In this document: in pieces, positions 13,687-23,827 of the stretch
Position numbering within the stretch: position 1 is the stretch's first letter
Layout of the letters: each line of letters begins with the position of its first letter
Assembly: GCA_005656395.1 (NCBI GenBank)
Contig: SRSI01000079.1
Coordinates: 1,302,001-1,366,000 of the forward strand
Direction: 5' to 3'
Source of the DNA: Strongyloides papillosus
Taxonomy: Eukaryota > Nematoda > Chromadorea > Rhabditida > Strongyloididae
Length of the DNA stretch: 64,000 nt
Position numbers and translations under genes: made by a program
The notes under the pieces: model-generated
Seen by the model: the letters and a program-made list of their open reading frames with translations, nothing else
The model's database searches: none
Told to the model about the DNA's origin: nothing

Positions 13687-14430
13687 ATGAAGGATAATGG
13701 TGAGAAGCGTGCTTTAATTGTTGTTGATATGCAGAATGATTTTTTGATTGGATCTTTATGTATAAAGGTAAGATAAAGAAATTTTAACTAATATTCTTTT
13801 TTTAATTAATTTAAGAATGGTCCAGCACATGAAGATCCTTTGGAAATAGTGGAACCATTAAATAAACTAATAAAAAGTAACATATTTGATCTAATAGTCT
13901 TCACAAAAGATTGGCATCCAACAAATCACATTTCATTCTATGATAACATCCACGATTTAGATAGATCATTATCAGATAACTGTAAAAATTCTAAATGTTT
14001 TGATGATGTTTTATTTATAAAACCATTTGAATGTAAACAAGTAGTTTTCCCAAAACATTGCATATGTGACACTCCTGGAGCTGAGATATACGAAGATATT
14101 ATTGTACCAGAAAATTCAATAGTTGTAAAAAAGGGAACGGATACATTTCACGATTCATACTCTGGATTCTTTGATAACCTTAAAATAAATAAAACTGAAC
14201 TTGAAGATAGGTTAAAAGAAAATAACATTGAAAGTGTTTTTGTTTGTGGTGTTGCACTTGAGTATTGTGTATCATCAACTGCTAATGATGCCTCTGATCT
14301 TGGTTTTAAAACATATTTTATTACAGACTGTACTAGAGGTTTAAATTTTGATGATATGATTAAGGCAAAAGATGAAATGAAAAGACATGGAGTTATTGAG
14401 ATTACTTCAAAAGAAATATCAAGTATATGA
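13687..14430 (+). CDS. pnc-1: Nicotinamidase (isochorismatase-fold hydrolase)
   Basis: Two exons, 13687-13767 and 13816-14430, with a 48-bp GTAAG...TTAAG intron, encode 231 residues. Nicotinamidases deaminate nicotinamide to nicotinic acid in NAD+ salvage. They are present in nematodes and absent from vertebrates. All expected residues are visible. The catalytic triad is Asp in VVDMQNDF near residue 14, Lys in VVKKGTD, and the nucleophile Cys in GVALEYCVSST. The metal-site Asp/His are in FTKDWHP and NHISF, with a further His in VFPKHC. No signal peptide is visible, so it is probably cytosolic. The length fits the short isoform of the family. An AATAAA lies at 14479-14484. A broken 3' copy lies at 39607-39849. 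The symbol follows the C. elegans orthologue and assumes one-to-one orthology. Confidence 0.9.
13768..13815 (+). other. Intron of the nicotinamidase gene
   Basis: 48 bp, GTAAGA donor and TTTAAG acceptor. Joining at phase 0 links SLCIK to NGPAHEDP, restoring the conserved N-terminal block. Confidence 0.85.
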
Positions 14431-14478
14431 TAGAGAATTTAAATAAGAAATTTTATAGTTTTTTTTTGTTTTTATATT

Positions 14479-14484
14479 AATAAA
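14479..14484 (+). terminator. Poly(A) signal of the nicotinamidase gene
   Basis: AATAAA 49 bp after the stop. The same hexamer and flanks are conserved downstream of the broken copy near 39896. Confidence 0.6.
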
Positions 14485-14890
14485 TTTTCGTGTAAAATAT
14501 GGTAATTTTTTATTTCACACAAAGAATTTAGTTGTTTTTCTTTACTCTTATTTTTATATCCGTTTGTGTTTTAGAAAAATATTTAAAAAAAAAGCTCAGC
14601 TAATGAATATCTGAAATGACAACGTAAACTAAAACAAATTAACAACACTATATCATAATTCCTTCCTGTCTTTCTCCATTAATTATTGCTACATCGCAAT
14701 CAAACCACTAACTTTTTTAAATAAAATGATATCTTGATAATAACAAGAGCATAATTCTATCATTTGGTAAAGTGTTAAATAAATTTAAAGGAAATTTCAA
14801 CATCATATAGTGATAAACTAAAAATTTTTATTTTAGAAAAATCACAAAAGCATAGGTATTCAATTAAAGAATAGTATGATGTCTTTACAA
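14485..14890 (+). repeat. Duplicated spacer and promoter region, copy 1
   Basis: The sequence from about 14493 to 14890 aligns throughout with 37453-37842, upstream of the intact secreted-protein gene. Shared blocks include AATATGGTAATTTTT, ATCATTTGGTAAAGTGTTAAATAAATTTA-type sequence (Gs and As differ) and the last 30 bp before the start codon. It therefore contains the ancestral promoter of the secreted-protein family. Confidence 0.75.
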
Positions 14891-15115
14891 GTGTACTTCA
14901 TTGCTGCAGTTTTAGCTTTAGTACAATTATTCCCAGTGCACCGTAGATGGATTGTCTTATGCAGATCTTTGCAAGATATCTATCTAATGCAGATCTACAT
15001 AAGATGAAGTCATCTTTGCAGAGATCTGCATAAGATGGTTCACACCGGTAAGATGACCGGATTTTATGTTTTTTCGCGCATTTAGGCGGGAGGAGGAGCA
15101 TTTTTATAACTTTAG

Positions 15116-16523
15116 GGCGCACCGTAAAAGTGATATTCAAACATTTTGTATTGTTATTTTTATTAAAAATTAGATATTATGCTTTTTTAAAAATTTAAAA
15201 ATTTCAATTTTGAAGGTGTTTTTCACCTCAAAAAATACCCAAAAATGGCACTTTTTGGGACTTTGCAGAGGCTACCACGAGATTTCAAAAAATATGAGAT
15301 AGGTCTCATTCGATTCCTAAACTTCTTATCTACAACATATTTTTTTTTCAAAAGAGGTTTTATGGCTCGGAAAAAAGTTATGAGGCAAAAAGTAAGTTTA
15401 CCTCAAAAGGTACCAAATTTTACTGTAAAAATGATAAAAAATTAATTGTTAAAGTTATAAAACATACTTAAAATTAAAAATATATATTATAAAACTTTTG
15501 AAGAATGCAAACAAATAAAAAAAAGCAAACATTAAACATGTAAAAAATGCCAACAGGCTCTTTATTAAAACAAAGAGATTTTTGACTAAAAATGCTAACA
15601 ATTGTTAGCTATAAAGGCATAAACAATTAATTTTTCTTAACTATTTGATTTATTTACCTATCTCAATATGCCTGCAAAAAAAATTCGCTTTATTAAGATA
15701 TAAAACCAGCTGTCTCAATCTAAACATGCTAATGTACAAACAAAAAAAAGAAATGAACTTTCTAAAAGCCTTAGGATCTTTTATATAAGGTGTAATTATG
15801 CACTACTGATGAATTAACAAAATGTTTTGAATATCTATATTGAAAGTTTGAAGAATCTCTACAAGAATTCAACTGTTACTAGAGAATTTAATATATTGCT
15901 AAAATATTATATATTTGGTTGATCATTTGGTTGAATTTATTGGCGATTATGGGACTTTTTGTTATTTCAGTGAGCAAGACACTAAAAATTTTTATACTTG
16001 GCTTAAGAATTACTCAATTTGTTTTCATTATATAACTTATAATACCACAAAACAATGAAAAAAAAGTTTTATTTAATGAGAACAACGAATAATTGTCATG
16101 ACTTTAGAAATTGGTAATATTTTTAAAATTTTTTCATTTTTTTTACTTTTATATACTAATAATTTAAAATTATGTAAAAATACTAAGAAAAATTATGTTT
16201 TTCGAACCTTAATATTAAAAATTTGGTACTTTTTGAGGTAAACTTACTTTTTACCTCATAACTTTTTCCCGAGCCATAAAACCTCCTTTGAAAAAAAAAT
16301 ATGTTGTAGATAAGAAGTTTAGAAATCGAATGAAACCTATCTCATATTTTTTGAAATCTCGCGGTAGCCTCTGCAAAGTCCCAAAAAGTGCCATTTTTGG
16401 GTATTTTTTGAGATGAAAAACACCTTCAAAATTGAAATTTTTAAATTTTTAAAAAAGCATAATATCTAATTTTTAATAAAAATAACAATAGAAAAAATTT
16501 TAATATTACTTTTACGGTGCGCC
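15116..16523. mobile_element. Foldback element with 305-bp inverted arms, nested in TE1
   Basis: Left arm 15116-15420 and right arm 16219-16523 are near-perfect reverse complements, starting GGCGCACCGTAAAAGT. The spacer is about 800 bp, AT-rich and noncoding. The plus-strand open frame at 15245-15445 lies inside an arm and mirrors sequence on the other arm, so it is not a gene. Long inverted arms resemble foldback or Mutator-like non-autonomous elements, but no family-specific sequence was recognised. Confidence 0.8.
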
Positions 16524-16613
16524 TCGAAGATATGAGATTTAACAAAAACGACGCGGAAAAGCGTCATTTTTGCAAAATCCCGTTTTTAATACTACGCGTT
16601 AGCGGTGTGGGTT

Positions 16614-16740
16614 AAGATGGGTAAGATGGTCTTAGCAAGATGTCTATCTTATGCAGATCTACATAAGATGGGTAAGATGGTCTTAGCAAGATGTCTATCT
16701 TATGCAGATCTGCAATAGATGGTTAAGATGGATAAGACAG
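16614..16740 (+). repeat. 51-bp tandem direct repeat with GATC palindromes
   Basis: A 51-bp unit beginning AAGATGGGTAAGATGGTCTT starts at 16614 and again at 16665. Each copy carries a GCAGATCT core. It is part of the internal array of TE1. Confidence 0.8.
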
Positions 16741-16828
16741 TCTTAAAATAATAAAAACAATTATTTAATCATCAATTATCAATTTTTTTATAATTTTTTC
16801 GACAAAGTATATTAATTTTATTAATTTC

Positions 16829-17623
16829 CGATAAAGCTAATGCATTGCATTCAGTTCAGATGCACTGCTAGTGTTACTCACCCCTAAAATAAAAAGAATT
16901 AATAGAAGTCTACGATACTAATGCGCATCAACGGAAATATTCAAAAAAATATGATAAAAATAAAGTAAAAAATAAGATTAAAATATTAATAATTAAAGGA
17001 ACTAGTTCGGAGCAACGACGACCAATTTTATTTTAAATCTAGACAATTATCTTTTACTTCTACGAGGCTTTTAGTTAAATTACTATAGTTTATAAACGTT
17101 TTTAATATTTTGCAAATTTTTTTACATTTTAAAAAATCAAAATTCTTTCAAAAATTTTTTTTCATATAAAATACCTAAAAAACATGTAAGACAATAAATT
17201 TTTTAAAAAATGAGGAATTTAACATTAGAAAAGCTTTTTTTTTTCGAGCTTTTGAACCCTTATATCTTAATCTTTAAAACTTTTAACGTTGTAAAAATGA
17301 ACTTTTTTATAATTAAAACATATTTTAACTAAAAATGAACTATTTTTAAAAAATTTTGAATTTCCAAAACATTTTTCGTATGCTTTTTATTTAAATTAAA
17401 AAACCTATAAAGATTTGACTTTTTAGTCTCAGAAATATGAATGAGACAGTTTTACTGCATTTCAATAAACAAAAGATTTGCCAGATAACATTTTGGCAAG
17501 TTAATAAAATTAAGAAATAGTGTTAATGAAATTAGTTTCGTAGACTACTACAACCTTTATTATTGTAGGTGAGGAACACTAGCAGTGCATCTGAACTGAA
17601 CGCAATGCATTAACTTTATCAGA
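16829..17623. mobile_element. Inverted-repeat element nested in TE1
   Basis: The ends at 16829-16880 and 17572-17623 are reverse complements with few mismatches (core TTCAGTTCAGATGCACTGCT). The interior is noncoding and AT-rich. Its right third, read in reverse, aligns loosely with the insertion at 21537-22470 (shared blocks such as TAATTACCACTTT and TTATGATTTTTTCA-type sequence), so the two may be one old family. Confidence 0.6.
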
Positions 17624-17739
17624 AAATGCATTATACTAGCATAATTCTCTGAAAAAATCATAGAAAAGTGGTAATTAGAATTTGAAAAATTAAATTTTAT
17701 TGTTGTGAAATATCCATTTTTTTAATGACCCTTCTTCAA

Positions 17740-17815
17740 AGATTTGATAGTTCAGTTGGTTAAACATAGGTTTAGTAGTTAGTTGACATATGTTCAGATC
17801 CCACCGTAGGTAGTT
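17740..17815 (+). repeat. tRNA-like (Pol III promoter) module of TE1
   Basis: GATAGTTCAGTTGGTTA (17746-17762) fits an A box, and TGTTCAGATCCC (17791-17802) fits a slightly degenerate B box at tRNA-like spacing. The acceptor stem cannot be closed, so this is not a working tRNA gene but a tRNA-derived head of the SINE type. The following 200 bp, to the right end of TE1, align with 20005-20271 of TE2. Confidence 0.55.
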
Positions 17816-18299
17816 GGTTTAGTTACTAGGTTAAGTGTGTTGGAACAGTGTTCCAGGTAGGTAGTTTAGATAAGTTGTGGGCTTCTGAGTTGTCGGTTGC
17901 CTTGTGGGGTGGTTTCAGGATGGTATAAACCTAAACCTTAAGGGGTGACAGTTATTTTGGTTTTTTGACAATTTTTTTCATCTGCACAGATGGCCATCTT
18001 ATGCAGATCTGCGTTTTGTCTTTACATCATCTCTGGTCTAGATAAGATACATCTTATGCAGATCTGCACAAGATGATCTCATCTACGGTGCACTGGGTTA
18101 ATTTATTCTAAAGGACAACACAACAATAACCTATTTCCTAATATTATTGAAGATTTTTATGAAAGGAAATATTATGATAGAGTTGAATTGTTGTATATTT
18201 AAAGTTAAATATGTCTTGATTGTTTGTCATGGTATAAAGCGTCTCTTAGAAATTATTTTAAATTAGATGTTTTTACGGTACCCAGCGCATGGTGGACAA

Positions 18300-18515
18300 A
18301 ATATCTAATGCAGATCTGCATAAGACGTCTATCTAATGCAGATCTGCCGAAATATTCGTAAGATAACGTCATCTGCCGCAGATCTGCATAAGATATTTGT
18401 AAGATGTATATGTACGTAAGATAGGTTGTCTTATGCAGATCTGCACAAGATATTCGTAAGACGGTTTGTAAGATGATGTCATCTGCCGCAGATCTGCATA
18501 AGATATTTGTAAAAT
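18300..18515 (+). repeat. Array of GCAGATCTGC palindromes, left end of TE2
   Basis: Five exact copies of the 10-bp palindrome, mostly within ATGCAGATCTGCATAAG-like contexts, separated by 20-50 bp of AAGATATTTGTAAGATG-like sequence. Irregular spacing argues for protein-binding or hairpin function rather than a simple satellite. Confidence 0.8.
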
Positions 18516-19147
18516 AAAAATTACTACAAAATTTTTAAAGTAAAAGGAGTATTTTAGTGTAAGGAATTGCTTTCTTAACGGTTACGGCTTAAATTTTTAT
18601 GTTTTTTTAAGTTTTTGAATATCAATTTATATATTTAACAACGTTATTAATAACTTAGCAAATTAAAGGAAAATAGCCTAACAGCAATCGTCAGTACAAC
18701 TAACAGTATTAATTTTGCTTTGGTTGTGTGCGACAAAATTTATTGCTTTTTACATTAATAAATGGTTTACTTGTATCAATTAATCATAAAAAATAATTAT
18801 TTACGAATTATTTTCTCATTTAACTACAATAGTTTAATTAATTACAATTTCTGTTCAAATCTTTAGCAAAAAATGAATGCTGCATAAAATTTTTTAAATT
18901 CTACAAACTACTTGTAAATATGGATAATTATTGTTATAAATTAAAAAAATATCCCCTGTAGCACGCAAAATGCTTTATTTGACTTTTTAAAAAGAAGGTA
19001 TCTAGAAGATTTTTCATTTATTTTAATAAAATATTAACTGATTGTACAAATATAACAGTTAAGATACTAATATTAGATAAATTTTATTATCGTGAAATAC
19101 ATCATATTTTAGTTCCAAATATTCCTAGCTATAGTCACTCAGAACAG

Positions 19148-19913
19148 AATCATCACCTCAAGGTGATGAATTTAAAAACATCACCTTGAGGTGATGATTT
19201 TATTTTTGAATTTAGTATACAGGAAGATGTCTTACGAAGGTGTAACACAACTTTGGAATTATATATATAAACATGTCAAAACATTGTACTTCATAACATG
19301 TTTTTATCAATTTTACCTAACTAATTTTTCTTTTTTAGGTGTAAATTAAGGAATGCCGAATGATTATTTATCAATGGAATAAGTTACAAGTAAAGATAAG
19401 TTTTTTTTACTTAAAATCTAGGTATTTTTTAGGCGCATGCCTGGAATTGTTACTTATATTTCAAAATCAACAGGAACATTCAAGTATAAAAGTAAGTTAT
19501 TGTTTCAGTTAACATTTATGATTGTTTTTAGTTTGTAGGATAGGTGAATCTCACTATTTAGCATGCAAATACGCTTTATTGTCAATCTAGATAAGTTTTA
19601 CCACTATATTTACAATTATTATTTATTTATTTTGTTGTCATTATATTTGTTAAATTTAAAGATTTAATTATTCATTAAATTGTTATATAACTTTTTATTT
19701 ATTGTTATATCTTTATTTTATAATAAAAAAATCTTAATTATTACCTTTAATTATTGAAATATAGCTGTAAATAAGAACATTGCTATAAACAGATGTTCTA
19801 AGACATTTAATTGGGAAAAGATATCCCTTTTGTATTTTTTGAAAATCATCACCTCAAGGTGATGAATTGGCATACACGCAAAAATCGACGAAATCATCAC
19901 CTTGAGGTGATGC
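19148..19913. mobile_element. Element with hairpin-twin ends, nested in TE2
   Basis: At each end lie two near-palindromes, CATCACCTCAAGGTGATG and its reverse complement, separated by 9 bp (left, 19152-19197) or about 29 bp (right, 19848-19912). The four copies make every end fold on itself and on the other end. The interior is AT-rich and noncoding, about 640 bp. Confidence 0.6.
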
Positions 19914-19919
19914 TTTCTT

Positions 19920-20005
19920 TCTGAGTGGTAGCTTAGTTGATTAAGTATAGATTTACATGTTAGATATAGGTTTAGAAACTAGGTTGACATGTGTTCGGGC
20001 CCCGT
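19920..20005 (+). repeat. tRNA-like module of TE2
   Basis: The A-box-like TGGTAGCTTAGTTGA (19926-19940) and B-box-like GTGTTCGGGCCCC (19991-20003) are homologous to the module at 17740-17815 in TE1. It is diverged and unlikely to fold as a tRNA, but both Pol III boxes are still readable. Confidence 0.5.
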
Positions 20006-21536
20006 CGTAGGTAGTTAGATCAGGTGTATTAGATTAAGTGAATTGCAATACCATTATAGGTTGCTAGGTAGGTGTAGATGAGTTGTAGGATTTAAGAGTT
20101 GAGGAAATTAGTGGTTTCGGTGTGGTAAAAAGTTAAAGGATGACAGTAGTTTTGTTTTGCCAGATGACTATCTTGTGCAGATCTGCGGTTGTCTAATGCA
20201 GATCTGCTGTATAGAACAGATGCATCTTGTGCAGATCTGCATTAGACGACATCATCTACCATGCGCTGGGTAGCAATGTCATTAATTTTAATGTCACTAA
20301 TGTTAATCCCAAAACTTAAATTTAATTATAATATTTTTAGGGGTTAAGTTATTTATTTTTGAGGTTGTATAGAACCTGGCATTGTTTAGGAAATATCGAT
20401 AATTGTAAGGTAAATTTTTGTAATTGTTGTTTTTATTGTGACATTTAATAGGCGTTGTGCCAGATTAAATAAAATTTAACTATAGCTTAAAAATTAATTC
20501 AAGATCTGACATTATTGCTGTAAAATGTCCATATGTTGGTTATCTCCACAATTCTGATAATGAAAAGTTTATTAGTAACATGAATGTTAACACATTATAT
20601 GAACCAAAATCTTATGCATAGGTTGTATGGAAACTTTTAATAAGAGATTCTCATAGTGAAGTCAATTATTTTCATTGTGGTTATATTGATGATTATGATA
20701 TTAGTCCAATTGAAAAAACTACATTTTTTGACACAGTAATTATGGATTGAAATTACAAGTTACTTGGAAAAACGCTTTAAATCTTGAAAAGTTAGAAATT
20801 GAAGAAACAGAATATACATCCAACGAATCAATTCCGTTTACTTGGGACTTGTCTAAAGAAGATGTGATAATTTTAAACAATTAGGAGAAAGCGAGCACCG
20901 GAAATTAACTTATCGAAGAAAAAAAGGACATCAGCTGATCAATTGTTTTATTTCTTTAAAAAGCCTAATGAAGAAGATAAAGAAATTATTCAGGTACCAT
21001 GTCTTATATTGAATGCATCCAATGTTTCCCCTCAGATAACAATATTAGGCTTTGAAAATATAACGAAAATGTATAAAGAACAGGAAATATTAGCTTTTAA
21101 ATTAGATGAAGATAAGAAGATAACATTTGATATAAGGCTTAATCTTCAAATTGGTGGAAGGAGCTTTGATTACTACAATATGGGTAACTTCTCAATCACA
21201 AGGATGTTGAATTTTCAAGACACAATTGACTATGCTCTAATGTATCCAGATTATTCTGATTCAAAATTCACCATCTTTGGATATCAATTAGTCAAACTGG
21301 AGTACTACTTTACGGATGAGGAAAATGAAATATCCAGATCAAGACTCTCATTTTTCGAATCTAAGGAAGATAACTTATAACTTGAAGAGCCGATATACCG
21401 ATACTACGGCCATGATAAACGGCTCCAACCAAATTGCACAATAGATAGGATGCCTTATGCTCTCTTTATAGAAATTTTTTTATAATGGAGAAAAGGTCGA
21501 ATTTGATGATCCAGAATATTCTAATTCCACAAATGG

Positions 21537-22470
21537 TTGTACTTTAGAATAGTGGACACATTTTATATATCATTAAATAAGCATTTTTTTGGTGGGTAAA
21601 ATATATTTTTTTGATGAATATGCATAAAAATACATATTTAAGTACATTTTGCAGCATTTGAAGCAAAAGAAAATTTTTTTTCTACATTGAATTTTTTGAA
21701 TCAATGAATTAATTTTAGAGTTGGTGACACCTTTTAATTTTTAACAATTTTTTGCCCCTATATGCGATTTTCTAGCTAAACATGATTTTTTTTTGCAGTA
21801 AACTATTACACTACTATGATTTTGGAACTTTTTTTAAAACATTTTTTCCAAAATACCTTAATATAATAACAAAAATAGTAAAATTTATTCTAGTTTTAAT
21901 TACCACTTTCTTATGATTTTTTCAAAGAAAGGTTTCAATAGATTTTTAATAAAGCTAATCATTGCATTCTTATTATTGGGCATTGCCGTCATTAGACACA
22001 CCGTATAGAAATTAGATACAAAAATTCTGCGAAATTATTTAATTAACACAATTTATTAAGTTTAATAATCAATCAAAAGTTATCTAGTGAATCTTTAGTT
22101 TGTTAAAAATGTATTGACACCGCTTCAATTTATTTTTCTGAGCATAAAAAAATCAATTTTAAAAGTTCTTTTTTTTAGTTTAAAAAAATGAATTCGAAAA
22201 TATTTTAAAAATTTTTAGGAATAATTTATTTTTCATTCAAATATGCTTTTCTTATATAAAACTCATTTTTACAATATTTAATGCTTTAAAGTGTTAAACA
22301 AAAAGGTGTCATTAACTTTAAAAAATCTAATTTTTTTAAATATGCTAAATTTAATAAAAACATCATTAGCCATTATATACACTTATAAATATGCATATTA
22401 AGTAAATTAATTTCAATTAAAGTTCAAAATATTAATGCATCCACTATCCTAAAGGTAATCCCCACAAATA
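21537..22470. mobile_element. Insertion with short inverted ends inside the wrecked secreted gene
   Basis: The gene alignment breaks at AATTCCACAAAT (left) and resumes after a repeated CCACAAAT (about 22460), consistent with a target duplication of about 8 bp. The inner ends carry CTTTAGAATAGTGGAC and, inverted, GTGGATAGGATTT-like sequence (the inverted copy reads CTTTAGGATAGTGGAT). An 8-bp duplication would suit a hAT-type element, but no transposase is present. Confidence 0.55.
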
Positions 22471-22712
22471 TTGTTGTTAAGAGCTCAAAAAATTTTATTA
22501 TACTGAAAAATATTGAAGATCGTACTGCAGTCATTAAATGTGTTTATCGCACACCAAATGATACCTGTGGTATATGCTAATTTTACATAACATTTAGAAT
22601 TATTGTATTTATAAAGAGTGTTAAAATTAATACAAATTGAGTCTCTTTAAATTCATTAAAGTATCAATCACTTCAATTGACCAATTCGTTCGTAAAGATT
22701 TGATTGATTAAG

Positions 22713-23667
<955 letters not shown>

Positions 23668-23745
23668 TCAAAATTTCCGACACAAAACCCCTTGAAAACC
23701 TTCCCCAAAAAGAATACAAATGGTAGCATAAAACCCATTTTATAC

Positions 23746-23751
23746 TTTATT
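23746..23751 (-). terminator. Poly(A) signal of the chromodomain gene
   Basis: TTTATT on the plus strand (AATAAA on the minus strand), 77 bp past the stop at 23828. Confidence 0.5.
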
Positions 23752-23827
23752 ACAGAAACAAAATAAATACAATAAATATACAAAAATTATTAAAACTTAT
23801 CAAAATTAAAAGATTCATACAATGGGC

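Larger units (their letters stand above)
14932..18097. mobile_element. TE1: composite element with CCCAGTGCACCGTAGATG ends
   Basis: The inverted ends CCCAGTGCACCGTAGATG (14932) and its complement ending at 18097 differ by at most one base over 18 bp. The flanking gene sequence continues across the element (aligned to the intact paralogue), which defines the borders precisely. The target duplication looks like 2 bp (TT) or a decayed TTAA. Inside, from left, are a subterminal array of GCAGATC-type palindromes (14950-15060), a nested foldback element (15116-16523), a second array with a 51-bp direct repeat (16614-16740), another nested inverted-repeat element (16829-17623), a tRNA-like module (17740-17815) and a right subterminal array (17990-18090). 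No transposase is visible, so it would be non-autonomous. I could not assign a superfamily. Confidence 0.75.
18283..20271. mobile_element. TE2: second element of the TE1 family
   Basis: The ends CCCAGCGCATGG (18283) and CCATGCGCTGGG (to 20271) are perfect inverted repeats flanked by TA on both sides. The left subterminal region has five exact GCAGATCTGC palindromes in about 200 bp (18300-18515) and the right has three (20170-20250). The right 350 bp align with the right end of TE1, including the tRNA-like module. A further element with hairpin ends (19148-19913) sits inside. There is no coding sequence. Confidence 0.75.
14891..22712 (+). pseudogene. Secreted cysteine-containing protein, wrecked copy split by transposons
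   Basis: A dead paralogue of the intact gene at 37843-39150. The start codon has become GTG (14891). Codons for a signal peptide (VYFIAAVLALVQL) run to 14931, where element TE1 is inserted. The coding match resumes at 18098 (LIYSKGQHNNNLFPNI against [16 protein letters not shown]). It is lost again around 18210 in an insertion that itself contains TE2, and resumes at about 20495 (AAGATCTGACATTATTGCTG). The long match at 20943-21520 (145 codons open, beginning [14 protein letters not shown]) is followed by another insertion at about 21537-22470 and a small one near 22570-22665. Several in-frame stops and frameshifts occur throughout. The 3' flank to about 23190 still aligns with that of the intact gene. 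Confidence 0.85.

Noticed and set aside
14898..15140. Minus-strand frame of 80 codons
   Set aside because: It spans the border of TE1 and the palindrome array, so it is a by-product of the repeats.
15245..15445. Open frame of 66 codons beginning MALFGTLQRLPRDFKK
   Set aside because: It lies entirely in and just beyond one arm of the 15116-16523 inverted repeat. Its mirror image exists in the other arm and nothing suggests translation.
17740..20005. Possible functional tRNA genes
   Set aside because: A and B boxes are present, but acceptor and anticodon stems cannot be closed.
18300..20250. Regular-looking palindromes resembling a CRISPR array
   Set aside because: Spacing is irregular, units are not constant, no cas genes exist and the context is a nematode nuclear genome. 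They are subterminal transposon repeats.
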